Program-made: the position numbers and the translations under genes | Source of the DNA: JADKAC01 sp964492065 | GTDB taxonomy: Bacteria; Bacteroidota; Bacteroidia; Chitinophagales; BACL12 | Assembly: GCA_964492065.1 (NCBI GenBank) | Contig: CAZBHH010000024.1 | Location: 1 to 39,750 of the forward strand | Reading direction: 5' to 3' | Length of the DNA stretch: 39,750 nucleotides | Shown: in pieces, positions 1-9,376 of the stretch | Layout: each line of letters starts with the position of its first letter | Numbering within the stretch: the first letter of the stretch is position 1 | Notes under the pieces: generated by a model | Database searches by the model: none | What the model saw: the letters and a program-made list of their open reading frames with translations, nothing else | What the model was told of the DNA's origin: nothing

Positions 1-446
1 TTTTATTCTGCACAAATTGCAACCAATCCTTATTGCTTTTATTCAACTCTAATTTTGCTCTCATTATAATATTCCAATTCAAAGGCTTCATCAATAGCAT
101 TAATTTTGAGGTCTGCTTCAATTTCTTTGTAAAGAATTTAGCACTTTTCATCTAATTCCTTTTTATAACTTTCTTCTTTTTTGCGTTCAGGATTTGCATT
201 AAACAATTCATGAAAAGCTTCCAGTTTTGTCAGCTTTACAGTGCTCATGGCCAACTCAATAAAATATTTGTGAAAACCATCAATGGTTTTCTTCATTTTC
301 TGGTAGCTATCGGCTCGCTGTTCATCCTCGCTGATTAAGCCTTTCGCTTGGATATGTTCAAGGGTTTTGCCCACCGGCTTCAATTCAAACCGCAGCGTTT
401 TACTGAGTTGGTATTTACCTGTGAAGTCCGCAAGATTAGTTTTCAT
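1..446 (-). pseudogene. cas12a: Decayed Cas12a (Cpf1) gene: N-terminus plus apparent C-terminal scrap
   Basis: The frame opening with ATG at 446 gives a clear Cas12a N-terminus: FTGKYQLSKTLRFELKPVGK, then KTLEHIQAKGLI, the WED-I strand and first REC1 helix of type V-A effectors. After about 102 residues (ending KKELDEKC) there is an in-frame TAA at 138-140. The same frame reads on as ILYKEIEADLKINAIDEAFE until about position 45. A one-base shift then gives LELNKSNKDWLQFVQNK, which resembles the extreme C-terminus of Cas12a (NKEWLxFVQ). Intact Cas12a is about 1,200-1,300 aa, so nearly all of REC, PI, RuvC and Nuc would be missing. The frame stays open upstream to 527, but 446 fits the family start. 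The DNA is AT-rich compared with its neighbours. N-terminal identity is confident; the C-terminal match is inference from a short stretch. No type V repeat or array is visible here. Confidence 0.8.
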
Positions 447-598
447 ACAATTGAGTTTAATTTTTTTAAAAATGCGTTTTTTAGAACAATAGTAAAATTG
501 TTGTTCAATCTTTTTTTGCCTGGCCAACTACATGTACACGCACGCCTCCAGAGCGTAGGTATTTCAAATGTAAATACGTGCTTTTACATGTCCAAGAT

Positions 599-627
599 GG
601 CCGAATGCGTCTTATCCGCATTAGGCC
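599..627. repeat. REP-like imperfect palindrome
   Basis: Two 11-nt arms (599-609 and 617-627) pair with one mismatch around a 7-nt loop. The arms begin and end in GGCC. There is no T-run, so a terminator is unlikely. A second, weaker hairpin (ATGTAAA/TTTACAT, 568-589) lies just to the left. Both sit between the Cas12a remnant and the flavin oxidoreductase gene. Confidence 0.5.
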
Positions 628-726
628 GGACAAATTGAAAATAACAATTTAACCCAATATATCCGGGTTTTATGAGAAATACAACACGTTGTCGTGTGGA
701 TGTGATGTTGGACGGTGGATCACCGG

Positions 727-1806
727 TTATTTTTCGATGTGCAATGATGTATTCTCGTTATGTGTTGCAGGCGGTATTTCGAGATGGCGTTTTACCATTG
801 GAATTACCCGGGTGCCGAACAGCTCGATGGAGCGCATCAGCTCCTTATGCGATGGGCCGCCGACGTCTAAATGAGCGATAAAGCGGGTAAGTCCAAACAT
901 TTCTATCGAGTGGATGATCTTTTCGGCCACCTCCTCCGGGTTGCCCATGAACAGGGCGCCCTTTGGCGACATACCGGTTTCAAACTGCGGCCGGGTATAG
1001 CCGCCGGGCCAGTGTCTCTCACGGCCGATTTTGTCCATTTGTTTGCTGTAGGCGGTAAAATACTCATTTAGCACGGTGGTTTTGGAATCGGCGATATAGG
1101 TATGTGCATGCAGGCCAATTTCCATCGCTGCGGGGTTGTGCCCCGCTTCCAGGTAGTGGCCTTTGTAGTATTCCACCAGCGGCAAAAACCTTTCGGGGCT
1201 GCCTCCGATAATGGCAAACATAATCGGCAGGTTTAACACCGCCGCCCGATACACCGATTCGGGTGTGCCGCCAACGGCTATCCATACCGGAATTTCCCGG
1301 CCGGGGCGGGGATATATGGTCTGATCTTTTAGGGAGGGGCGGAATTCGCCTTCCCAGGTAATTTTTTCTTCTGATCTCAGGCGCAGCAATAAGTCCAGTT
1401 TCTCAATAAACAGCTCGTTGTAGTCGCCTAAGTTTTGACCGAACAGCGGAAATGATTCGATGAAACTGCCCCTGCCGGCCATTATCTCCGCCCGTTGACC
1501 GGAGATCAGGTCGATCATTGCGAAATCCTGGTACAATTTCACCGGATCGGCAGAACTGATTACGTTGACACCGCTGGAAAGTATAATGTTTTGCGTTACC
1601 GTGGCTAATGCCGCCAGTACGATTTCAGGGGCCGACACGACATAATCTTCGCGGTGATGTTCGCCCATGGCAAACATATCTATTCCCAGTGCGTCGGCCA
1701 ATTTAACTTCTTCTATCAATTCTTTCAGCCGTAGTTCCGGGCGGCGGTACATGTTATTCTTTGCATCCCAGCCCGCATCGCCAAACATTCCTATTCCAAA
1801 TTGCAT
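727..1806 (-). CDS. LLM-class flavin-dependent oxidoreductase (luciferase-like monooxygenase)
   Basis: This is a 359-aa luciferase-like TIM-barrel protein that probably uses reduced FMN or F420 on an unknown substrate. Family features are a GEHH motif at residues 48-51, followed by the PEIVLAALA helix, the SSADPVKLYQDFAMIDLISG block (about 84-103), the AGRGSF loop and the PVWIAVGGTPES strand. Length is normal for the family. ATG at 1806 is the only start that keeps the first beta strand (QFGIGMFGD). No lux partner or flavin reductase lies next to it. The gene sits alone between the Cas12a remnant and the STAND gene on the same strand, about 200 nt downstream of the latter. The substrate cannot be told from sequence. 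Confidence 0.9.
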   Translation of the reverse strand: MQFGIGMFGDAGWDAKNNMYRRPELRLKELIEEVKLADALGIDMFAMGEHHREDYVVSAPEIVLAALATVTQNIILSSGVNVISSADPVKLYQDFAMIDLISGQRAEIMAGRGSFIESFPLFGQNLGDYNELFIEKLDLLLRLRSEEKITWEGEFRPSLKDQTIYPRPGREIPVWIAVGGTPESVYRAAVLNLPIMFAIIGGSPERFLPLVEYYKGHYLEAGHNPAAMEIGLHAHTYIADSKTTVLNEYFTAYSKQMDKIGRERHWPGGYTRPQFETGMSPKGALFMGNPEEVAEKIIHSIEMFGLTRFIAHLDVGGPSHKELMRSIELFGTRVIPMVKRHLEIPPATHNENTSLHIEK

Positions 1807-2005
1807 ATTCTGTAATATTAAAATTAAAATTCAATTGCCGTATTGATCTCCCGGATTAAAAGCCAAGGCGCCATATAATCCACAGCGGAAAGCGGCTTCC
1901 GGAAGCGGTTGTAATTATCGCAAGCAACATCTTTTCGGTTAAATGAGTTGCAATAAATTAAAAAATTGCCGGGTTAGCCCGTATCTGCTTTTGTGGTTTG
2001 GGTAG

Positions 2006-4756
2006 CTACTTATGGTTAATTGCCAGCAGTATAGCGTCTTCCAAGGGTAATTTCATACCCTCTCGCCGCCAATTCTCAAGTACAGGGCTGTCGGGAGGGT
2101 TGAAGATTTTTTGTTTCGTTTTGTTATAAACTATCTCTATGCCTCCGAACAATGGAAATTGAGTGGTTTCAATAAAATTGTCGGCGGCGCCAAAAAGCTT
2201 GCAGGCTGTTTCCGTTTCACCTATACAACCGCAATAATAAGATGCCTGCATAACTGAGTGATACAAGCTCTCTTTTTCTCCGCCTTTCCTGGCGCATTCC
2301 AGGCCCCTTGATAATATCGGCCAGGCCTCTTCATACCGTTCCATTTGCAACAGGGCATGACATGCTCCGCCTAAAGCGCCGCCCTTTTGGGAGGTGTATC
2401 CCTTCGCGGGAAGTTGTGAATAAAATGCCAGCGACTGATTATAAAATGTTTCGGCATCAAAATCATCTCCCTGCATCATAATAAAATGAAATTCTATTAT
2501 GTAAATAATTGATAAAATGTAAGCATTGCTTTCCCGCTGTGCAATTTCTTTTGCTTCCCGGATATTTTTTGTCGTCAAATCCCGGTTGCCGGAAGAGATA
2601 AAATATTCAAAAGTCCATGTCAGGAAAGTGCAACGCACGAAAGGATGGTGTATTTGATCTAATAATGTTTTTGCTTTCTCGATTTTCTCTGCGGCATTGG
2701 GGGCCTGCATATAAATGCCGTATGCGCCGTTCATTGTCAAGGCTAAGGCCAGGTTTATTGTATCATTGCAGGTTTCGGCACAGGTCTCCGCCTTTGACAA
2801 CAGTGCAAAGGCAGGCTCAAGATTTACCATGTAGAGGTAAATAAATCCAACCCAGTTATATGTCTGTGCCTGTTGCTTTACTGAGATTCGGGAAAGGGCA
2901 TCTGCGCTCAAGCCACCCGATATGCCGGCTTTTTCAATCCATTCCAGGGCATCCGTAAATCCACCCCGCAGCGTCCAATAGGGCGCCATCAGGTAAATGA
3001 GGCGCCATGCATTTTCATAATTGGCTTCTTCGATGTAATACAAAAACACGGTGCGTATGTTTTGGTATTCCACTTCGATCCAGTCCAGTAAAGTTTCGTT
3101 GAGCGTACTCCAGAGTTTGTCTTCCGTTTCATTGAGCCTTTGCAGATAATAAGCGCAATAGGCATTCCGGGCGGGGAGGTGTAATTCGGATTTCTTTAAT
3201 GCGTCTTCAGCAAATTCGGAAACGGTTTGGAGCATATTGAACCGGGGCGTTAAGCCCGTATGGAATGTATCCGGTTTGATAAGGCTTACGTTTAATAATT
3301 TTTCAGTGATATCTTCGATATCGACAGCGTGCAAAGGGGTTTCCTGTAATATGGCATCAGCGGCTTCCAAGGTCCAACTGCGCTTAAAAATGCCGAGTAG
3401 CTGAAAGACATCCCTGCTCTGAGGGTCCAGCAGATTATAACTCCAATCAATGGTGTTGTACAGCGTTTGCTGGCGAAGAGGCAAGTCCTTTTGACCTCTG
3501 GAAGCTAAGTCGAGCAGTTTGTGCATGCGTTGCAGCAGGGCAGCCGGAGTGTATAATTTGGTGCGGCTGGCGGCGAGTTCTATGGCGAGGGGAAGGCCAT
3601 CCAGTTTATTGCAAATAGTGCCGATTGCCCGTTTGTTGATGTCGTCGAGTTGCAGGAATTGATTTACCGCTTTAGCCCTGTTAAGGAATAGTGCAACGGC
3701 AGGCACATGCATAAAATCACCGTCAGACATCGCCTGTTGTTCTCCCGGCACGCTCAGCGGCATAAGGTGATAAATATGTTCGGTGCGCAGGTTTAATGCC
3801 GAGCGACTGGTGACCAACACTTTGACATCTGTGCAATTCGCTGCAATATCGTTCACCAGTTGTGCCGCATCCAGTATTTGTTCAAAATTATCGAGTATGA
3901 GCAACAGGTTTTTATCTTTCAGGTAATCGGTTACCGTTTTCCCGATCGATTGTTTTCCGCTGTCCTGCAGTTCGAGATGCTCGGCGACAATGGCACCAAC
4001 CTGGTTTGCATCTGTTATGGCTGCCAGGTCCACAAATACTACTCCGTCGTCAAATTTGGCCTTAAGCCGGTGTGCGAGATGTATGGCTAAGGTGGTTTTA
4101 CCCGTACCGCCGCTGCCCAAAACATTTACAACCCGGGTATGCGGCTGCATCAGCAACTCTTCAATTGCCCGCATATCGGATTCTCTCCCGATTATTTCGG
4201 AGAGGATGGGAGGTACAACCCATTTTCTTTGTGGTGCAGTCGTTAATTCTTCAATGCGCTCTGCCCGGGCATGTTGTTGTTCAAAGAGTGCAGTTTCAAA
4301 AATTTCGCTCATTAATACCGACAAATCGTTTTCAATCAGCCTTGTTAATTCGGCGGCATCAGTGAATTTTTGGTAGCACGCAGTTTCGCTGTTCTCGATA
4401 TCGCGGAGCAGTGCGTCCAGTTGAGGTTGGCGCTCGCCGGACTCTTTTACGTAGATGAGTTTAGGTTTCTTATTTCCGCAGAGCCGGTATTCGTCTTCCA
4501 GCCCCGATATTTCTGCGCCCGGCGCTGTCCATCCGTAGCTGTTCCAGTAAATGCCGAGGAAAATATGGCTTTGTTCCAGGTATGCCGAATACAAATCCCG
4601 CGGCGGGTGAGGCCTGGCGCCCGCTTCAAAATATACCGGGATGAGGCGCAGGTTGGAAATGGCCTTTCTGGCCGCTTTGCGTTCGTCGGATAATTCGTTG
4701 ATTGTAGAACTGATAAAGACTCGTATTTTTTGATCCGGGGTTTTAATGATGCTCAT
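2006..4756 (-). CDS. STAND NTPase with N-terminal DUF4062, NB-ARC core and TPR-like C-terminus
   Basis: The 916-aa protein starts with a DUF4062 domain (about 10-110; RVFISSTINEL then LGIYWNSYGW), a Rossmann-like module often found on signalling ATPases. A NB-ARC/STAND core follows: Walker A GSGGTGKTT at 214-222, Walker B LLLILDNFEQ at 284-293, sensor VTSR near 315, and GLPLAIELAA at 387-396. A winged-helix region lies near 430-500. From about 530 to 890 there are helical repeats that look like degenerate TPRs, the usual sensor part. No DNA-binding HTH is seen at either end. STAND ATPases of this layout act as regulators or as phage sensors that switch on an attached effector. A defence role is inferred from the architecture and the neighbouring Cas12a remnant and is not shown. 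It is a single gene with no evident operon partner. Confidence 0.88.
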   Translation of the reverse strand: MSIIKTPDQKIRVFISSTINELSDERKAARKAISNLRLIPVYFEAGARPHPPRDLYSAYLEQSHIFLGIYWNSYGWTAPGAEISGLEDEYRLCGNKKPKLIYVKESGERQPQLDALLRDIENSETACYQKFTDAAELTRLIENDLSVLMSEIFETALFEQQHARAERIEELTTAPQRKWVVPPILSEIIGRESDMRAIEELLMQPHTRVVNVLGSGGTGKTTLAIHLAHRLKAKFDDGVVFVDLAAITDANQVGAIVAEHLELQDSGKQSIGKTVTDYLKDKNLLLILDNFEQILDAAQLVNDIAANCTDVKVLVTSRSALNLRTEHIYHLMPLSVPGEQQAMSDGDFMHVPAVALFLNRAKAVNQFLQLDDINKRAIGTICNKLDGLPLAIELAASRTKLYTPAALLQRMHKLLDLASRGQKDLPLRQQTLYNTIDWSYNLLDPQSRDVFQLLGIFKRSWTLEAADAILQETPLHAVDIEDITEKLLNVSLIKPDTFHTGLTPRFNMLQTVSEFAEDALKKSELHLPARNAYCAYYLQRLNETEDKLWSTLNETLLDWIEVEYQNIRTVFLYYIEEANYENAWRLIYLMAPYWTLRGGFTDALEWIEKAGISGGLSADALSRISVKQQAQTYNWVGFIYLYMVNLEPAFALLSKAETCAETCNDTINLALALTMNGAYGIYMQAPNAAEKIEKAKTLLDQIHHPFVRCTFLTWTFEYFISSGNRDLTTKNIREAKEIAQRESNAYILSIIYIIEFHFIMMQGDDFDAETFYNQSLAFYSQLPAKGYTSQKGGALGGACHALLQMERYEEAWPILSRGLECARKGGEKESLYHSVMQASYYCGCIGETETACKLFGAADNFIETTQFPLFGGIEIVYNKTKQKIFNPPDSPVLENWRREGMKLPLEDAILLAINHK

Positions 4757-4992
4757 AGATGGGTTTTGGAATCATAAAAATAGTTGGTGCAAGGGAGACG
4801 TACAACCCCTGAAAATTCTGCCTGACCACATCGGTGCAAGGATGCAAAATAATCGGGAAAGCGCTCAAAATGACGACGTGCGGGAACGGTTGAATGGGTG
4901 CCGCCATCTTTGCAGTTCTGTTGTCTATGCGGCACGGCCCCAAGAGCAGCGATGCGGCCTTCAGATAAATGCGAGTTACCTGCCCGGAATAA

Positions 4993-6252
4993 TCAATGCC
5001 CGATTATCAGCTTGGCGGTGTGCGTCTTTGCATCGGCGGTCTGAATGCGAACCAGGTAGAATCCCGGGGTGAGTTGCGGCTGAATCATCTCATGCTGCAA
5101 CAGGCCCTTCTGATAAAACACCAGGCTGCCGGCAGTGGAATAAATTGATAAATCAAAGGGTTGACCGTCTCCGGTATTCACATATAAGTGATCCTGCGCC
5201 GGGTTTGGGTAGATTGTAATGTCGGCCTTTCCCGGTTGTTCAATTGCGGAAAAAGTGCCCTGTTTGAAAAACCAGAGCCTGGATTCATTGTCTGAATAGA
5301 ATTTATCGAATATTTTCTTACCTGCCTTGTCGTTGCCTTCTTCTGACCAATGCAACCCGTCATTCCACTGAATGTCTCCCGGACATTCCCAAAACAGGCC
5401 GTCTGAGCGTTGATTATTGCCGTCGGTCCACAGGTAAGCGCTCCAGTCCAACACCGGCGCTTTTTTATTTAAGTCACTGAAAGACAGTGACTCGTCACCT
5501 TTAATTTGATTTTCAATTAACCATTTTATCGCCCATCCGTGGTAGTAGTCCCGCGGTTGGCGCAAGCCGGGACCTGCAGGATCGTGGGTGTCCATGTACC
5601 CTGCATAGCCTCTGCCGCTTAAATAACATACCTGGAGGTTGGGGAAGGTCTTTAACAACAGGTCAAACAACTTTTTGTATTCCTCCATGAGCTCATTCGG
5701 AGCCGATGGAAATTCAAAATTATTAGAACTCGTATTGTCTTCTTCCAGCCATATCACCTGTACCTGGTCGGCATAGACATTATTGTAGTCCAATTGATAA
5801 TCTACGTATGACCAATAGGAATCGGATGCGTGTACAATCTTCTGTATGCCACTTCCGCCCTTACAGCCGTTGACGATGGTGAGATAGGGATTTATCAAAC
5901 TGAATGTATCGGCTATTTCCTGGAAGCTTTGAAATTCGGTTTTGGGATTGGAAGCCCCAATGGCGAGCAATACGATGCGCCCATTGGCGGAATCTGCTTC
6001 ACCGTATGCATTAATGGGCCGGATTTTTGAAATAGCGCTGTTCAAATTGTTGACCTGCTGAACCGGTTTGGTATTACTGCCGAAATACAAGCCCCCCTGG
6101 AAGCCTTTATAATCGCCGGTGGTCAAATCCGTAATCGGGATTAAGCCGGTGGAATCATTACTGCAATTTTGAGCGGAAAGGGGAGAAGCGTTAATCAGGA
6201 AAAAGCACAATGCTATCAGCGCAACAATAACACGAAATTTGTACGACATCAA
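4993..6252 (-). CDS. Secreted SGNH-hydrolase-like protein with T9SS sorting domain
   Basis: This is a 419-aa protein. A signal peptide (about 1-27, ending SPLSAQ) leads to an SGNH-like region: LLAIGAS puts the possible nucleophile Ser at 101, and DGLH at 298-301 fits the Asp-x-x-His near the end of SGNH enzymes. Residues 345-419 form a T9SS type A sorting domain, with IYPNPAQDHLYV and the GFYLVRI strand. It is probably exported through T9SS and either anchored on or released from the surface. The first catalytic block is GAS and not the usual GDS, so activity and substrate (ester or polysaccharide acetyl groups) are open. It is a single gene with no operon partner. Confidence 0.75.
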   Translation of the reverse strand: MMSYKFRVIVALIALCFFLINASPLSAQNCSNDSTGLIPITDLTTGDYKGFQGGLYFGSNTKPVQQVNNLNSAISKIRPINAYGEADSANGRIVLLAIGASNPKTEFQSFQEIADTFSLINPYLTIVNGCKGGSGIQKIVHASDSYWSYVDYQLDYNNVYADQVQVIWLEEDNTSSNNFEFPSAPNELMEEYKKLFDLLLKTFPNLQVCYLSGRGYAGYMDTHDPAGPGLRQPRDYYHGWAIKWLIENQIKGDESLSFSDLNKKAPVLDWSAYLWTDGNNQRSDGLFWECPGDIQWNDGLHWSEEGNDKAGKKIFDKFYSDNESRLWFFKQGTFSAIEQPGKADITIYPNPAQDHLYVNTGDGQPFDLSIYSTAGSLVFYQKGLLQHEMIQPQLTPGFYLVRIQTADAKTHTAKLIIGH

Positions 6253-6432
6253 AAAAAAGGTAATTAATAAATGATTTTAGTGCCCAAAATTACGGAATTA
6301 CCGCATTAATTGTGGCATTACATGACGAATCATGACATGAAAAAGACGGAGTATAATGGGGTTTCCCAATGTAATACCCCGGCTCAGGATTTCTATGCGT
6401 AATTCACTCTGAATGTATTACTGTTTATTAAC

Positions 6433-9102
6433 TCAGGTAGCTGCTGATTCCTGTCCGTAAGTATTTGGGATTTCATCCCGTTTAAACTCAAATTTATCAT
6501 CCTTTTCCTTGTACAACATCACGAGGTCTAAGGCTTCGGCAATCACATCGCTCAGGATGGTGATATGGCTTCCTGCCTTTGCATTTTCAATTACGTATTG
6601 AATGCTGTCGGCCTCGGGATTGATGCAGATGGTCGGAATATTGGGATTGATATCGTTAATGCCGTCTTTGAGCAGGTTCATGATTTCGAGGTCTGTTCTG
6701 CCCCTGAGGTTTTTATCTTGGCGGATAATGATCTCGTCGAAGCTTTTTGCGGCGATTCTGCCGAGTTCGCGGATGTCGTCGTCCCGTCTGTCGCCGGCAG
6801 CAGCGATGACGCCCACCTTGGGCGAAAGTGTGACTTTCTCCAGGTATTTGGAAATGGCGTTAAATCCATCGGGATTATGCGCAAAGTCCACCAGCACTTC
6901 AAAGTTTCTGAATTTAAACACATTCATTCTGCCGGGAGTGGTAACCGGTCCGGGGATGAATGTCTGCAGGGCGAGTTTCATATCCTCGATTCTGAAGTTT
7001 TGAAGGAATCCGCACAGGGTGGCGGGCAGGATATTTTGAATCATGAACACCGCCCGTCCGTCAAAGGTCAACGGGATATTGACTACTTTTTCCACTCTCA
7101 GTTTCCAGTTGCCCTTTAAGATGGTAATCCAGCCGTTTTCGAGCACTGCGGCAATGCCCCCGCGGTTGCAATGGTCGATAATGCGCTGGTTGTGTTCGTC
7201 CATACTGAACAGCGCCACCTTGCAATCCAGTGTTTTTTGCATGTTAAAGACCAGGTCGTCATCGGCATTTAAAATGGCATAGCCGTTTTTGTGAACGGTT
7301 TCCGGCAGCACGGATTTTACCTTGGCCATTTCCTCTACCGTATCGATGTCCTTCAGGCCGAGGTGGTCGGCGGTAACGTTGGTGACGATGGCGTAATCAC
7401 ATTGGTCGAAGCCCAGTCCTGCTTTCAGGATACCGCCTCGTGCGCATTCCAGCACGGCGTAGTCCACCGTCGGATCCATCAGGACAAACTTAGTGGACAA
7501 GGGGCCGGTGCAATCGCCTTTTTCCAGCATGCGGTTGTGAATATAGATTCCGTCGCTGGTGGTGAACCCTACTTTGTAACCCATCATTTTGGCGATATGG
7601 GCACACAGGCGGGTGGTGGTAGTTTTTCCGTTGGTACCCGTAATGGCCACAATGGGGATACGGCCTTGTGCGCCGGCGGGGAACAGCATATCCACAACCG
7701 GTTCGGCCACGTTGCGGGCGATGCCTTCAGAGGGAGCGAGGTGCATGCGAAATCCCGGGGCGGCATTCACTTCGAGCACTACGCCGCGGTTGTCGGTCAT
7801 CGCCTTGGAAATATCGGGGCTCATGATGTCGATTCCGCAGATATCCAGCCCTACGAGGCGGGCGATGCGCTCGGCAGTGAAGATATTGTAGGAATGGACA
7901 ATTTCAGTTACATCGGTTGCCGTACCGCCGGTACTCAGGTTGGCGGTGGATTTCAGGTAAATCTCCCTGCCGGCTTCCGGGACGGAATTGGGGTTCAATC
8001 CCATCATTTCGAGCAGGCGCAGGGTGTGGTCGTCAATTTTTATGGTCGTCAGCACGTTCTCATGGCCATAGCCCCGCCTGGGGTCCCGGTTTACGATTTC
8101 GACGAGCTGGGCGATCGTGTGGACGCCGTCGCCGGTTACTGCCGCCGGTTTGCGCATTGCCGCAGCGACGAATTTATAATTCACCACCAGCAGCCGGTAG
8201 TCATAGCCTTCCACGTATTGCTCGACAATACACCATCGGCTGATCTCCTTTGCTTTGCGCAAGGCGGCAACAGCCTCTTCCCATGTCTTGATATTCATGG
8301 TGCTGCCGCGGCCGTGGTTTCCGTTGATGGGCTTAATTACCACCGGAAAGCCGATGCGGCGGATTATGCGTTGCAAGTCTTCTTCATCATAGGCGGAATC
8401 CCCTTTGGGGCAGGGGATATTGAGCTGGTTCAACAGGTTCTTGGTCTCTTCCTTATCGCAGGCAATTTCGACGGCTATATTGGAAGTGGTGGAGGCGATA
8501 GTAGCCTGGATACGCCTTTGATTGATACCCCAGCCGAGTTGAACTAATGAATTCTTATTCAGGCGGATATATGGAATGTCTCTCTTTATTGCCTCCTCCA
8601 CGATGCTTCCGGTAGATGGGCCCAGGCGCTCCCGCTCCCGGATTTCCTTCATCCGCTGGATATGGGGGCTCAGGTCAAACGGCTCTTTATTAAACAGCGC
8701 CATACAAAATGCCACTGCTACTTCGCCGGCATAAATCCCGGTTTTTTCTTCGAGGTAAGAGTAAACGACGTTGTACACGCCGGGAATTTTGGTCTCCCTT
8801 GTCCTGCCGAAACCGGTATCCAGGCCGGCGAGTGTCTGAAGCTCCAGTGCGATATGTTCCACCACATGCCCCATCCATGTGCCCTGGCGCACCCGCTTAA
8901 AAAAACCGCCGCGAAAATCTTCGGAACAGCGATGCTCGTATAACGAGGGTATCGCTTCTTCCAGCCTGTCGGCAAAACCTTCAATTTTATCGGTAGGCCA
9001 ATTCTCCAAATCCTCCAGGTCCAATCGCATCACTATCAGTTTATGCCTGCGGATACTCCAGTAGTTAGGGCCTTTCATTACTCTTGTCTCAAGAATCTTC
9101 AT
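6433..9102 (-). CDS. cphA: Cyanophycin synthetase
   Basis: This enzyme polymerises aspartate and arginine into cyanophycin using ATP. The 889-aa protein has the CphA1 order: an N domain (1-160), an ATP-grasp domain (about 220-475, with GFPVVIKPINGNHGRG and the EVNAAPGFRMH strand), and a Mur-ligase-like domain (about 480 to the end; P-loop GTNGKTTTT at 489-497, later DFAHNPDGF). The N domain carries HxxEH (HVVEH, 79-83), the kind of motif linked to the primer-making site of some CphA1 enzymes. The full Mur domain argues against the shorter CphA2. The frame opens at 9141, but MKILETRV at 9102 is the family start. It is divergent from cphB. The C-terminal tail after the Mur domain is short and charged. 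Confidence 0.95.
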   Translation of the reverse strand: MKILETRVMKGPNYWSIRRHKLIVMRLDLEDLENWPTDKIEGFADRLEEAIPSLYEHRCSEDFRGGFFKRVRQGTWMGHVVEHIALELQTLAGLDTGFGRTRETKIPGVYNVVYSYLEEKTGIYAGEVAVAFCMALFNKEPFDLSPHIQRMKEIRERERLGPSTGSIVEEAIKRDIPYIRLNKNSLVQLGWGINQRRIQATIASTTSNIAVEIACDKEETKNLLNQLNIPCPKGDSAYDEEDLQRIIRRIGFPVVIKPINGNHGRGSTMNIKTWEEAVAALRKAKEISRWCIVEQYVEGYDYRLLVVNYKFVAAAMRKPAAVTGDGVHTIAQLVEIVNRDPRRGYGHENVLTTIKIDDHTLRLLEMMGLNPNSVPEAGREIYLKSTANLSTGGTATDVTEIVHSYNIFTAERIARLVGLDICGIDIMSPDISKAMTDNRGVVLEVNAAPGFRMHLAPSEGIARNVAEPVVDMLFPAGAQGRIPIVAITGTNGKTTTTRLCAHIAKMMGYKVGFTTSDGIYIHNRMLEKGDCTGPLSTKFVLMDPTVDYAVLECARGGILKAGLGFDQCDYAIVTNVTADHLGLKDIDTVEEMAKVKSVLPETVHKNGYAILNADDDLVFNMQKTLDCKVALFSMDEHNQRIIDHCNRGGIAAVLENGWITILKGNWKLRVEKVVNIPLTFDGRAVFMIQNILPATLCGFLQNFRIEDMKLALQTFIPGPVTTPGRMNVFKFRNFEVLVDFAHNPDGFNAISKYLEKVTLSPKVGVIAAAGDRRDDDIRELGRIAAKSFDEIIIRQDKNLRGRTDLEIMNLLKDGINDINPNIPTICINPEADSIQYVIENAKAGSHITILSDVIAEALDLVMLYKEKDDKFEFKRDEIPNTYGQESAAT

Positions 9103-9350
9103 ATACAGTTTTTGAGTTTCGAATATAGAATTTTTTAACAACTCTGCGTATAAAAAAATGCAGCGGTTGTTTCCTGCTCAGTTTTCGAAAAACAGACTGA
9201 ACGCTGTTTACAGGCGGCGACGGAATGTCTGGTGGCAGCCGGCTGATTGCAGACCTGAAAACCGGAGCTCGTCTTCTCAGGCCCAAAAGTATCATCTACC
9301 GAAATACCCGGTTTGTTAATAATTCTATTTACCGATTATGCCGGTGATTT

Positions 9351-9358
9351 TAAATTTG
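9351..9358 (+). promoter_or_regulatory. Bacteroidota -7 box before cphB
   Basis: TAAATTTG matches the TAnnTTTG consensus and ends 18 nt before the cphB ATG, so the leader would be very short. No TTTG lies at the usual 19-20 nt upstream; the nearest is about 36 nt away. Confidence 0.4.
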
Positions 9359-9376
9359 CCTTTAATAACTTAATCC

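Noticed and set aside
1..720. CRISPR array near the Cas12a remnant
   Set aside because: No regularly spaced repeats and no Cas12a-type repeat stem were found in the left flank.
1824..1973. About 49 open codons on the minus strand ending in MAPWLLIREINTAIEF
   Set aside because: Protein-like in look but with no start codon near its beginning and too short to support. It could be the tail of a lost gene.
7291..8547. 418-codon frame on the + strand opposite cphA
   Set aside because: It mirrors a strongly supported cphA and its product is Gly/His-rich with no domain.
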